NCBI GenBank assembly: GCA_023667315.1
Contig: JAMPAI010000005.1
Span: 1 to 64,000, forward strand
Reading direction: 5' to 3'
DNA length: 64,000 bases
DNA from: Ruminococcus flavefaciens
GTDB taxonomy: Bacteria; Bacteroidota; Bacteroidia; Bacteroidales; P3
The notes beneath the pieces were generated by a model. It was not told where the DNA came from. It did no database searches and was given only the letters and a program-made list of their open reading frames with translations. The position numbers were made by a program, and so were the translations under genes. Of the stretch, positions 44,794 through 53,588 are shown piece by piece. Every line of letters begins with the position of its first letter. The first letter of the stretch is position 1.

Positions 44794-45423
44794 TCAGGCG
44801 TTTTGCGCGCCGCCCAGCAACTCCACGAAACCTTTCTTGTTGAACTGATAGTAACGTTCTATCATTTCCGGGCTGTCGTTTTCCAAGAGGAGCAGCATCT
44901 CGCGGGCGAATTCGAGGGTTGCCGAGCCGTTGGCGGTAACGATGCCGCCGTCGCTTACAGCCTGTTCGTTCCGATAGCCCGCTTCGTTGGTGTAGTTGGC
45001 GCCGCCCCATGATTTCAACTGCTCCAGGCCGTTGCCCGTATGCTTCACGGCGTTCAGGTAACCGTGCTTGGCCATAAAGGAGGCCCCGTTGCAGATGGCA
45101 CCCACCGGAATGCCCTTCTCCAAGGCACGCTTCACGATAGGAACCACCCTGTCGGCTTCCTTTTCCATCCAGCCGTAACCGCCCACCAGCACCAAGGCGG
45201 CATAATCCCCGGGCATGGTGTCGAACGAATAGTCGGGCAAGGTGCGGAACCCTCCCACCGAGCGCACCGGATCCAAGGTGGGCCCCACCGTCCTGTTGAT
45301 GTATTTAGGTTCCGGCCTGTAGCCGAAATCTCCGTTGAGGATGGCCTGAGCCAGATAAACGGCCTCGTGCCCGGCATAGTCGTCGAGCAGGAGGTATAAG
45401 ACCATGGGCGTGTCAGTTTTCAT
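44794..45423 (-). CDS. DJ-1/PfpI family protein (class I glutamine amidotransferase-like)
   Basis: A 209-residue cytoplasmic protein of the DJ-1/PfpI superfamily. The nucleophile elbow is GAICNGASFM with the catalytic cysteine; YAALVLVGGYGWMEKEADRVVP precedes it and ANGSATLEFAREMLLLLE follows, as in YoaZ-type stress-response members. Members act as deglycases, proteases or chaperones, so the reaction is open. Its ATG overlaps the stop of a frameshifted small upstream ORF by 4 nt (ATGA). Confidence 0.85.
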   Translation of the reverse strand: MKTDTPMVLYLLLDDYAGHEAVYLAQAILNGDFGYRPEPKYINRTVGPTLDPVRSVGGFRTLPDYSFDTMPGDYAALVLVGGYGWMEKEADRVVPIVKRALEKGIPVGAICNGASFMAKHGYLNAVKHTGNGLEQLKSWGGANYTNEAGYRNEQAVSDGGIVTANGSATLEFAREMLLLLENDSPEMIERYYQFNKKGFVELLGGAQNA

Positions 45424-45607
45424 TCCTGTTGTTTTTTTCTTGTCTTTTCAAACAGCCATTCAAGCCGTTCCGGTGTATAGCTCAAATCGCAGGTCCGGCC
45501 ATGAGACCAACCGTTTTCGATATCCAGCCTGACCACACCGCCTTTTTTCTGTAGTTTGTCAAAAAAAGCCTTGTATAATCGCCAAAAACGCCTCTACTCA
45601 TCACCAT
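45420..45607 (-). pseudogene. Small ORF broken by a frameshift at a T7 run
   Basis: ATG at 45607, preceded by a purine-rich AGGAAAGGAAAG, opens a frame (MVMSRGVFGDYTRLF) that runs into seven T (minus strand; A-run 45561-45567). One extra T, or a -1 slip, leads into the frame FDKLQKKGGVVRLDIENG...LEWLFEKTRKKQQE, which ends in the TGA overlapping the next start. The joined product would be 62 residues with no recognised family. The 4-nt coupling to the PfpI gene suggests it is, or recently was, a real gene. Confidence 0.5.
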
Positions 45608-45655
45608 TCTTTCCTTTCCTGCAAATTTACTCATTCCAGCAGAATCCCCAACGAA

Positions 45656-45802
45656 GCTCCGCCCAAAATACTCCGCCTCGGCAAAAACAAATGAATTTGT
45701 TTTTGCTCTCGACTTATTCGTGATTTTTGGCTCCGCCCAAAATACTCCGCCTCGGCAAAAACAAATGAATTTGTTTTTGCTCTCGACTTATTCGTATTTT
45801 TG
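45656..45802. repeat. Tandem duplication of a 74-bp promoter-bearing unit
   Basis: Two copies (45656-45729 and 45730-45802) are identical except for one extra G in the first copy near its end. Each holds a 26-nt palindrome (12-bp arms GCAAAAACAAAT, 2-nt spacer) followed by TCTCGACTTATTCGT. This, with the small broken ORF, fills the 418-bp space between the PfpI and nitroreductase genes; 45608-45655 shows nothing else. Confidence 0.9.
45770..45802 (+). promoter_or_regulatory. Promoter of the nitroreductase gene
   Basis: TTTG (45770-45773) lies in the right arm of the palindrome; after 21 nt comes TATTTTTG (45795-45802), 39 bp before the start codon. In the first repeat copy the inserted G spoils the -7 box (GATTTTTG). 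Confidence 0.55.
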
Positions 45803-45841
45803 TGAGCCGTCGGAGGATGGCGGTTTGCAAAATTATCGGTC

Positions 45842-46603
45842 ATGAACGAACAGGACACGCTTAACCTTATCTTGAACCATCGGAGCATTCGCAAATACCG
45901 GAACCGGGATATTCCGCAGGAAGTACTCGACAAGGTGCTGGAAGCCGGCACACGGGCATCCAACACCGGCAACATGCAGATGTACAGCGTAATCGTTACG
46001 CGCAGTGCCGAGATGAAAGAAAAACTCTCGCCCCTGCACTTCAACCAGCCCATGATACGGCAGGCACCCGTAGTGCTCACCATCACCGCCGATGTGGCGA
46101 GGTTCCACCGCTGGTGCGCCATCAACGGTGCCGAGAAATCGTACGACAACTTCCTGTGGTTCGTGTGCGGCTGCGTGGACTCGATGCTCTTTGCCCAGAA
46201 CCTCTCCATTGCCGCCGAAGCCTGCGGACTGGGGCTCTGCTACCTGGGAACCACCCTCTACATGGCCAAGGAAATCGCGCAGATGCTCGAACTTCCCCAA
46301 GGCGTGGCCCCCATCACCACCATCACCCTCGGCTATGCGGACGAACAGCCCGCCCTCTCCCACCGCCTGCCGCTCCATGCGGTGGTTCACTACGAGAAAT
46401 ACCGCAAGGATTCCGACGAAGACATACGCCGCCAGTTCGCCGACATCGACAATTCCGAGCTGACCCGCCACCTGCTTCAGGAAAACAACCTGCCCAACCT
46501 CGCCCAGGTGTTCACCCAAAAGCGCTACCCCAAGAAAGACAGCGTAACCTTCTCGAACCGCCTGCTCGATTTCCTGACGGAAAACGGATTCATGGCGCAA
46601 TAA
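45842..46603 (+). CDS. Nitroreductase family protein
   Basis: A 253-residue flavoprotein of the NfsA/FRP branch of the nitroreductase family, using FMN and NAD(P)H to reduce nitro compounds, quinones or flavins. HRSIRKYRNRDIPQEVLDKVLEAGTRASNTGNMQMYSV is the N-terminal FMN-binding block (shown in part), and AAEACGLGLCYLGTT with ITLGYADEQP forms the second. The C-terminal extension (DFLTENGF) is typical of NfsA-like proteins. The promoter comes from the duplicated cassette. Confidence 0.9.
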   Translation: MNEQDTLNLILNHRSIRKYRNRDIPQEVLDKVLEAGTRASNTGNMQMYSVIVTRSAEMKEKLSPLHFNQPMIRQAPVVLTITADVARFHRWCAINGAEKSYDNFLWFVCGCVDSMLFAQNLSIAAEACGLGLCYLGTTLYMAKEIAQMLELPQGVAPITTITLGYADEQPALSHRLPLHAVVHYEKYRKDSDEDIRRQFADIDNSELTRHLLQENNLPNLAQVFTQKRYPKKDSVTFSNRLLDFLTENGFMAQ

Positions 46604-46639
46604 TTCTTGAAACAAACCCTCAAAACACCGCATAACACA

Positions 46640-47587
46640 ATGAATCAAGCATTAACCAAAACCGACTTCCGGTTTCCCGGACAAAAGAGCCTCTACGTGG
46701 GCAAGGTACGCGACGTTTACAATATCGGCGACAAGTACCTGGCCATGGTCGTTTCCGACCGCATCTCGGCCTTCGACGTGGTGCTGCCCAAAGGCATCCC
46801 CTTCAAGGGTCAGGTGCTGAACCAGATTGCCGCCTACTTCCTTGACGCCACTGCCGACATCCTGCCCAACTGGAAAATCGCCTCGCCCGACCCGATGGTT
46901 ACCGTGGGCAAGTTCTGCGAGCCTTTCAAGGTGGAAATGGTGGTGAGAGGCTACCTTTCGGGACACGCATGGCGCGAATACAAGGCCGGCAAGCGCGAGT
47001 TGTGCGGCGAGAAACTGCCCGACGGACTCAAGGAGAGCGACCCGCTGCCCCGCCCCATCATCACTCCCACCACCAAGGCCGACGTGGGACATGACGAGGA
47101 TATCTCGAAGGAACGTATCCTCGAACTGGGTCTGGTGAGCCGCGAAGACTACGAACAGTTGGAAAGATACACACTGGAGCTCTTTGCCCGCGGCCAGGAA
47201 ATGGCGCGGCAGAAGGGCCTGATTCTGGTGGACACCAAGTACGAGTTCGGCAAATGCGAGGGAAAAATCGTGCTGATCGACGAAATCCACACCCCCGACT
47301 CCTCGCGCTATTTCTATGCCGAGGGCTACGAGGAACGGCAGAAGAAGGGCGAGCCCCAGCGCCAGCTTTCCAAGGAATTCGTGCGCGAATGGCTTATCAG
47401 CAACGGATTCCAAGGCCAGGCGGGACAGAAGGTGCCCGAAATGACGGATGCTTTTGTACAGCAGGTTTCCGAGCGCTACATCGAGCTCTACGAACATATC
47501 ACGGGGCTGAAGTTTCAGAAGGCCGACACCTCGCAGCTTTCGGAACGCATCGAGAAGAACGTTACCGAATTCCTCGAATCCCGCTAA
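46640..47587 (+). CDS. purC: Phosphoribosylaminoimidazole-succinocarboxamide synthase
   Basis: A 315-residue SAICAR synthetase, the purine-pathway step that joins CAIR and aspartate. Motifs are [32 protein letters not shown], then [16 protein letters not shown] and [10 protein letters not shown] with [13 protein letters not shown]. The length fits the longer, yeast-like form usual in Bacteroidota. ATG at 46640 is chosen over a TTG at 46607. It ends at a GC-rich terminator. Confidence 0.95.
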   Translation: MNQALTKTDFRFPGQKSLYVGKVRDVYNIGDKYLAMVVSDRISAFDVVLPKGIPFKGQVLNQIAAYFLDATADILPNWKIASPDPMVTVGKFCEPFKVEMVVRGYLSGHAWREYKAGKRELCGEKLPDGLKESDPLPRPIITPTTKADVGHDEDISKERILELGLVSREDYEQLERYTLELFARGQEMARQKGLILVDTKYEFGKCEGKIVLIDEIHTPDSSRYFYAEGYEERQKKGEPQRQLSKEFVREWLISNGFQGQAGQKVPEMTDAFVQQVSERYIELYEHITGLKFQKADTSQLSERIEKNVTEFLESR

Positions 47588-47595
47588 ATCACAAC

Positions 47596-47618
47596 AACGC
47601 CCCGCCCGCCGGGGCGTT
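47596..47618 (+). terminator. Terminator of purC
   Basis: A 9-bp stem (47596-47604 with 47610-47618, AACGCCCCG) and CCCGC loop followed by TTTT, 8 bp after the purC stop. Confidence 0.9.
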
Positions 47619-47649
47619 TTCATATCCATAACCTTCAAAAAACGGCATT

Positions 47650-48972
47650 TTGGGCAAGATTGCTCCGACCGACGGCGGTCAACGAAGCCTCAACAGCCAG
47701 ATACTGCATCTGGCTGTTCCCAACCTGATCAGCAACATCACCGTGCCGCTCTTAGGTGCGGTGGATCTGGCCATGATGGGGCGTATCAACAGCCTCACGG
47801 CCATGGGCGCCATTTCGCTGGGCGCGATGATCTTTAACTTTATCTACTGGAGCCTGGGCTTCTTGCGGATGGGAACCTGCGGTTTCACGGCGCAGGCCTT
47901 CGGGGCCAAACGCCTGGACGAAAGCGCGCTGATTCTGTTCCGCGCCCTGTTTATCGCGCTCTGCGGCTCGATGCTGCTGTGGATCTTGCAGACCCCGATC
48001 CTGAAGGTGGCGCTTTGGGCGGCCTCTCCCGAAGCGGAATTGGCCGAAACCACGGCGCGTTACTTCCGCATCCGTATCTGGGCCGCGCCCGCCACGGTGG
48101 CTTCGTTCGCCTTTGCCGGCTGGTTTATCGGCATGCAGGATTCCAGAACGCCCATGTGGACGGCCATCCTGATCAATATCGCCAACATCGGCTTCAATTA
48201 CCTGTTTGTGTTCGTGTATCGTCTCGGTTCGGAAGGCGTGGCGCTCGGCACAGTGCTGGCGCAATACACGGGCCTGCTGTTCTACCTCGGTTTCGCCTAT
48301 AAGAAACTCCGTCCGCACCGGCGGCTGTGGAATTGGAAACAGGTGTGGAACGCCTCGGCCATGAAACGCTTCCTGAACGTGAACTCGGACATCTTTCTGC
48401 GCACGCTGCTCATCATCCTCGTATTCGCGTTCTTTACCGCCCAGTCGTCGCGTTTCGGCAATGAGACATTAGTGCTGAACACGCTGCTCTACCAGTTCTT
48501 TATCTTCTATTCATTCGCGATGGACGGCTTCGCCCACGCCGCGGAAGCCCTCTGCGGCAAGTTTACGGGCAGCGGACAACAGGCGGAGAAAAAGCGCACG
48601 GTAAAACAGGTTTTCGTGTGGGGTGCCGGCATCGCGCTGGCGTTCACGCTGGCCTACGCCCTGTTCTTCGGCGGCATCCTGCGCCTCTTTACTCAGGATG
48701 CGGTGATTTTAGAGATGAGCCGCACGTATTACGCCTGGATTCTAGGCATCACCTTGATAGGATTCCCGGCCTTCCTGTGGGACGGGGTGTATGCCGGTTC
48801 GCTCGCCTCCCGCGCCATGCTGCTTACGATGGGCATTGCCACGCTGGGATTCTTCGCCCTGTTCTATCTTTTCCGCACGCCCCTGCAGAACCACGCGATA
48901 TGGCTGGCCATGACCGGCTTCCTCGTACTGCGCGGCCTCACTATGGGAGCCTGGTGGCGGAAGGTTATTTGA
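47650..48972 (+). CDS. MATE family efflux transporter
   Basis: A 440-residue twelve-helix exporter of the multidrug and toxin extrusion family (DinF-like branch). ILHLAVPNLISNITVPLLGAVDLAMMG opens the first helix; GFLRMGTCGFTAQAFGA and the paired motif in the second half are typical. The start is a TTG at 47650; no ATG is available before the first helix. It is a stand-alone gene between two terminators. Confidence 0.9.
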   Translation: MGKIAPTDGGQRSLNSQILHLAVPNLISNITVPLLGAVDLAMMGRINSLTAMGAISLGAMIFNFIYWSLGFLRMGTCGFTAQAFGAKRLDESALILFRALFIALCGSMLLWILQTPILKVALWAASPEAELAETTARYFRIRIWAAPATVASFAFAGWFIGMQDSRTPMWTAILINIANIGFNYLFVFVYRLGSEGVALGTVLAQYTGLLFYLGFAYKKLRPHRRLWNWKQVWNASAMKRFLNVNSDIFLRTLLIILVFAFFTAQSSRFGNETLVLNTLLYQFFIFYSFAMDGFAHAAEALCGKFTGSGQQAEKKRTVKQVFVWGAGIALAFTLAYALFFGGILRLFTQDAVILEMSRTYYAWILGITLIGFPAFLWDGVYAGSLASRAMLLTMGIATLGFFALFYLFRTPLQNHAIWLAMTGFLVLRGLTMGAWWRKVI

Positions 48973-48980
48973 TGTCAAAA

Positions 48981-49015
48981 AAGGCGGGGCGGTTCGTAAA
49001 GAACCGCCCCGCCTT
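48981..49015. terminator. Bidirectional terminator between MATE and T9SS genes
   Basis: A perfect 15-bp stem (48981-48995 with 49001-49015), loop GTAAA. T-runs follow on the minus strand (TTTTTT) and weakly on plus. Confidence 0.93.
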
Positions 49016-49039
49016 GCTTTCCTTGCTTCAGGTCGCTGT

Positions 49040-52000
49040 TTACTGCTTGCTTACCTTGAATGCCCGACCGTCTATCTTCAGCAGATAGATGCCGCTATGG
49101 CAATCGCTCAGATTCATTTCGATGATGCCGGCCGGTACACGGGTTATCTTGCGCACCGAACGTCCCGAAATATCATAGAGGTTGATTTCTTTTGCCCCTT
49201 CGGCCAAGTCGATATGCAGTTTGCCGTCGGTGGGGTTGGGATAGATTCTTACCATAGTTTCCTTTACATTGCTTTCGTTTGCTACATGTTGCAGTTGCAC
49301 TTTTTCCACTACGTCCGCGCCCTTTACGGCAACTTCGCCGCTCACGGCTTCCCCGTTCAGTTCCACCGTATAGGCGTAGGTGCCGTCGGGCACGTTTTCC
49401 ACCTTATATTTCCCGGCAGCCAGTTCCGTCCCGTCGAACGTAACCTTGGCATTAGTCACAGGCTTGCCGTTCTGGTCCGTCACCTCAAAACTTACCGAAT
49501 AATACGAAACATTGTCGCGCAGCAAAAAGATGGTGGAAGGCTTGCATAAGTCCGCACTTCGTATCAACTCGTCCTGAGTCAGGGAAATCGCAGACAAATC
49601 CATCGGTTCTTCTTCCCTAAGCACAATGGCAGAAACAGCATCCAGACTATAATAGCCATAGAACCCGAAATCCATATTGCCTAAATACGCCTGGGGGGCT
49701 TCCTTATAGACGGCCACCACAAGATTCTTGCCCGTGTAGAAGTAAGGACGCTGGAAGTTGATGACAAAATTGCCGCCATCTCTGTCGCCTACCGTAATCC
49801 CGCCGTCAAACACTTTGGTTAATGAAACGGGCGAAGGCACACTCTGCAGAAGACCTTCGTTATTGGTTTCTCCAACATACACCACAAGATGTGTCCTTTC
49901 CGTTTCCTGTTCGAATTTCGTGCGGAACGCGATGCCGCCGATATTGCTTCCGGATTCAAAGGCCAAGTCCTTACGGTTGTAGAGAATCCAGCTCAACGAA
50001 TTGTTGTCGTACATGCTTAATGGCGTGCTGTATGTAATATCTTCGCCTTCGTAGGCATCCACCATACTGCCCTTTATGCCTTCGGCCTGAACCGACACGT
50101 AAAATTCGGACGTGGTGTTGTTGGCAGCGAATTCATCGTCGTCCATAACCAATACCGCCTTCAATACATGCTCGCCTTCCTGGGCGAAGGTATGCTCATA
50201 GACCAGCTTGGCAAAGGCGCCGCTTTCCAATTTCGTGCCGGGCACGCTTCCTATCTCGGTTTCACCGTCGTAGAACTTAAGGCTGTAGCTTTCTACTGCA
50301 TTCTTTCCCTCATTACGCACACAAACGGTGTAGGCATTCTTTACTCCGGCACCGAAAACACGCAGACCCTCTATCTTCGACACTACCGCCAGATCATTTT
50401 CCAATTGCGTGCCGATCTTTACATTATCGATATCGAAGTAGAATTCATCAGGCAATCCGTTGTCACGGGTAACCGTTATGTAGAACTGGCAGATTTTTCC
50501 GGCATAGTCTTTCACATCTATGCTGAACGGCTTATACAAGGTGTCCGATACATGCGCACCGTAGTCTTCATAGTAGATATTCTTCCAGGTCTCCCCGAAA
50601 TCTTCCGATACCTCCACCTGCCACATGAGGTTCTCTCCGGCAAAAGCCTTTCCGGGATATGTTTCATAATCCATAACCCGGTATTCGAATTCAAATACGG
50701 GATCGCTCCCCATAAAGACTGGATTGGTAATGATTTCCCGCGGTCCGTCCATAAACCAGAAACTGTGCGTGATGCGCCGTCCGTTTTCCTTACCGCCGTT
50801 TTCCTCCACATAGAAACTCCCTGTCCAGTTGAGCGGTCGCTGATTCTTGGCTATATTCTCGAAATCCTCATGCAGATAACCCGACAGACCTGGATATTCC
50901 ACCATATCGATCAGGGTGATGTTCAGGGTGGTATCCGATTTCAAGCGCAAAATTCCCCGTGCAGGGACGAAGCCCTCCTTCTCCACCACATAGGCGTACA
51001 TGCGGGCCGGCATATCCTCGAACACATACGTGCCCGCTTCTCCGCTTTGTCCGTTAAGCGTAACAACGGCGTTCTCAACCGTATTGCCGGCTACATCCTT
51101 CACGGCAAAGGTAATGTCGTATTTCTCGTCCGAAACCGACGAATAGAAGAACTTGACATTGGGACGTTGGAATTTAGGATTCCTATCGTTTTCGTTCGGC
51201 TTCATCGGATCGATATTTTCTCCATCTGTAGCTATCGCCATCGCCTCTCCTCCCATCGGAACACTAGTGGCATAAAATCGGTTTGCATCATAGTCGGTCA
51301 AAACCTTTTCTGCGGCAATCCGCGAAAAAGTATATACCGCCAAGGTACGCTCCCCGCTATAGGCGAACGGCTGCGTAAAGTCAAAGCGCACACTTTGATG
51401 ATCGCCTTCGACAAAAGTCATATCGCCATCGAAGACTTTGGTAAAATGAGTCGGATCGATAAACTGTGCCTGATAGTTAACGAATTCAATTCCATTCAAA
51501 TCGGTTTCTCCTATATACACCTGTGTTGCCAATGTAATTTCGGTAGAAAATGAACCTTCGAACATCAAGGCACGGATATCGCCCTTAATGACATTAAGTT
51601 CCTCGGGCATATAGAGAGCAAGAGCTACACTTGTTTGAGCTGTAAAACTAAACGGCTGACCGCCCACCAGCATGTTTCCATTGCCCACTTCCACCACGAT
51701 GCCGCCTTCCTCCTGCACATCGATATTGATGGTAGCGGTATCGTTGTCCGGATTTTGATCGCCTTCCAATACCACCACCGCATACAGTCTATCCGTTCCG
51801 GCCTGCGTAGGGGTAAACTTCAGGGAATGTTCCTTACGGGCTCCCGCCTCTATGCCGGCGGTTACGTTTTCGCTTGCCAGCAGTTTCTTTGTCTGGTCGA
51901 GCAACTGCACGCTATAGACCGTCTGGTCGGCCGAACCGTTGTTGAATACCGTAAATTCATACACCGCCTCTACGTTGACCGTAGGCATGGACGAACCGGA

Positions 52001-52594
52001 AATCTCTCCCTGTATCATCAGGTCGTTGGCCACGGCCTCGGCCTTGGTGCCCACGCCGAAGTTATCGACATAGAGCGAAACCGTACCGGCGTCCGCTTCA
52101 GGCTTGGCTTTGAGCCGTACGTGGCCGTTGGTACCGGCATAACTTTCCGGCAAGGTTGCGCGGAAAAGGGTATACGCAGACGAAGAAACGAAGTCCGAGG
52201 CAGCCACAGTCTTGACGGGTGTCCAGTCTTCGCCGTCGGCGGAAACCGCCAATTCAAGGGTTAAACAATGTTCAGGCGCGTCTCCAACTACACCGTAGGT
52301 CTTGTATTGAAACTCCACGATGGGTTGCGTGCCGAAAGCGCACTGTTGGGTGTAAAACCAATAATCTCCATTGGTTTGAGTCATCTGCGCTTTAATAGCC
52401 ATATCGCTTTCGAATCCAGCGAAATCGGGTTTAAAGGTAGCATTGCCGTGATCGTCGGTGCTTATCTGCCAACCTTCCGGCTTATTCGGTCCCAGGATTC
52501 CGAGCGATTCGAAATCCTCCAGATACCAGGTTTGGGCATGTACGGACAGCATCCCTGCCAGCAGCCCCATCACCAATAAAAGTTTTTTTAACAT
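49040..52594 (-). CDS. T9SS-secreted multidomain adhesin-like protein
   Basis: An 1184-residue secreted protein. It has a signal peptide (MLKKLLLVMGLLAGMLSVHAQ) and a C-terminal type IX sorting domain: VRIYPNPTDGKLHIDL, then INLYDISGRSVRKI and GIYLLKIDGRAFKVSKQ. Between them one four-domain unit occurs twice. Each has a choice-of-anchor J-like sandwich (YLEDFESLGI / YLHEDFENIAK), a CARDB-like domain, a block with VY(I/V)GET and KVFDG, and a carboxypeptidase-regulatory-like fold (AVVTLNGQSGEAGTYVF / AKVTFDGTELAAGKYKV). No protease active site is visible. It probably sits on the cell surface. The TPR/LuxR regulator gene lies just upstream. Confidence 0.88.
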   Translation of the reverse strand: MLKKLLLVMGLLAGMLSVHAQTWYLEDFESLGILGPNKPEGWQISTDDHGNATFKPDFAGFESDMAIKAQMTQTNGDYWFYTQQCAFGTQPIVEFQYKTYGVVGDAPEHCLTLELAVSADGEDWTPVKTVAASDFVSSSAYTLFRATLPESYAGTNGHVRLKAKPEADAGTVSLYVDNFGVGTKAEAVANDLMIQGEISGSSMPTVNVEAVYEFTVFNNGSADQTVYSVQLLDQTKKLLASENVTAGIEAGARKEHSLKFTPTQAGTDRLYAVVVLEGDQNPDNDTATINIDVQEEGGIVVEVGNGNMLVGGQPFSFTAQTSVALALYMPEELNVIKGDIRALMFEGSFSTEITLATQVYIGETDLNGIEFVNYQAQFIDPTHFTKVFDGDMTFVEGDHQSVRFDFTQPFAYSGERTLAVYTFSRIAAEKVLTDYDANRFYATSVPMGGEAMAIATDGENIDPMKPNENDRNPKFQRPNVKFFYSSVSDEKYDITFAVKDVAGNTVENAVVTLNGQSGEAGTYVFEDMPARMYAYVVEKEGFVPARGILRLKSDTTLNITLIDMVEYPGLSGYLHEDFENIAKNQRPLNWTGSFYVEENGGKENGRRITHSFWFMDGPREIITNPVFMGSDPVFEFEYRVMDYETYPGKAFAGENLMWQVEVSEDFGETWKNIYYEDYGAHVSDTLYKPFSIDVKDYAGKICQFYITVTRDNGLPDEFYFDIDNVKIGTQLENDLAVVSKIEGLRVFGAGVKNAYTVCVRNEGKNAVESYSLKFYDGETEIGSVPGTKLESGAFAKLVYEHTFAQEGEHVLKAVLVMDDDEFAANNTTSEFYVSVQAEGIKGSMVDAYEGEDITYSTPLSMYDNNSLSWILYNRKDLAFESGSNIGGIAFRTKFEQETERTHLVVYVGETNNEGLLQSVPSPVSLTKVFDGGITVGDRDGGNFVINFQRPYFYTGKNLVVAVYKEAPQAYLGNMDFGFYGYYSLDAVSAIVLREEEPMDLSAISLTQDELIRSADLCKPSTIFLLRDNVSYYSVSFEVTDQNGKPVTNAKVTFDGTELAAGKYKVENVPDGTYAYTVELNGEAVSGEVAVKGADVVEKVQLQHVANESNVKETMVRIYPNPTDGKLHIDLAEGAKEINLYDISGRSVRKITRVPAGIIEMNLSDCHSGIYLLKIDGRAFKVSKQ

Positions 52595-52664
52595 GGCTTT
52601 AATTTTTAGTTAGTATATAACGCCGCCGAGACTTACATCCGGAAAGCGCGTTTTCTTGACACCG

Positions 52665-52672
52665 CAAAATTA
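52665..52672 (-). promoter_or_regulatory. -7 box of the T9SS protein gene
   Basis: TAATTTTG on the minus strand, about 70 bp before the start codon, with no clear -33 box. The rest of the 283-bp intergenic region (52595-52877) shows no gene or repeat. Confidence 0.4.
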
Positions 52673-52877
52673 AATGCAAAAAACACAGAAAGATAAGCGG
52701 TTTCCAAGGGGCATTCCAATCCCCAAAATACGTTTTTACAACACCATAAATCCGTTTAAATATTTATGTATCAGAAATACGAATAAAGAATCACCCTACG
52801 TTTTACAGGTTCAGAAAACAGCGGGTTGTCCATTACTTTTCCATCCCTTGTCCATTCGTTGTCCGCAGGCCTTCCGC

Positions 52878-53585
52878 TTACAATCCGGCGATAAGATCGT
52901 CTAAATCCACCTCCTTCTCCAAGTTCAGTTTCTTACGCAGACGGTAACGGTTCTTGTTCACCGACTCTTGCGAGAGGTTTAAGAGTTGCGCTATCTGTTT
53001 GGACGACAACCCGATCCGTATATAGGCGCAGAGTTTTATCTCGTTCGGGGTAAGATGCGGGCAGGTTTGTTTCAGATTATCGAAAAAGTGAGGAGCCACC
53101 TGGGTAAAGTGCGCCACGAACTGTTCCCAATAATCGTTATCCATATTTAAATTACTGTCCACCAATCGTTTTATCTTATCAAAACCGCTTTCATCCTTCT
53201 CCGCCCCGGCCTTGAGAGCCGTTTCCTTAACGGCACGCAACACATTGTTCTTGTTGGACAGCAAGAGGGTATAAGAGGTCAACTCCCTGATTTTCTGTTC
53301 AGTCTTTTCTTTCTGCAGAAGACTTATCCTCTTTTCGTTTTCCAATTGTCCGGCAAGTTCCTGCCGCTCTATTTCCTTAAGCAACAGGGTCTGACGGGAA
53401 CGCCGCCTGCGTTCCACGGCCACCAGCCACAGCAGGAGCACCGTAACGATAACGCTCAGCGATGTCACGGCCAGAATCACCATCTGCTTGTTTTTAAGCC
53501 TCAGCGAACGTTCCGCCAATTGGCTCCGGCTTTCGGAAAGTTCCATCACCATATTGACATAGTTCTTCTGCGACTCCCTGTCCAT
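52878..53585 (-). CDS. Membrane-anchored LuxR-type regulator, C-terminal part
   Basis: A 235-residue product, the C-terminal half of a TPR-TM-LuxR regulator. It has a transmembrane helix near residues 33-53 (MVILAVTSLSVIVTVLLLWLVAV), a coiled coil (RQTLLLKEIERQELAGQLENEKR region), and a LuxR helix-turn-helix (LTPNEIKLCAYIRIGLSSKQIAQLLNLSQESVNKNRYRLRKKL). It begins at an ATG two codons after the in-frame TAG that ends the upstream TPR part, so it could be made by reinitiation or read-through. The T9SS adhesin gene is the next gene downstream. Confidence 0.82.
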   Translation of the reverse strand: MDRESQKNYVNMVMELSESRSQLAERSLRLKNKQMVILAVTSLSVIVTVLLLWLVAVERRRRSRQTLLLKEIERQELAGQLENEKRISLLQKEKTEQKIRELTSYTLLLSNKNNVLRAVKETALKAGAEKDESGFDKIKRLVDSNLNMDNDYWEQFVAHFTQVAPHFFDNLKQTCPHLTPNEIKLCAYIRIGLSSKQIAQLLNLSQESVNKNRYRLRKKLNLEKEVDLDDLIAGL

Positions 53586-53588
53586 AGG

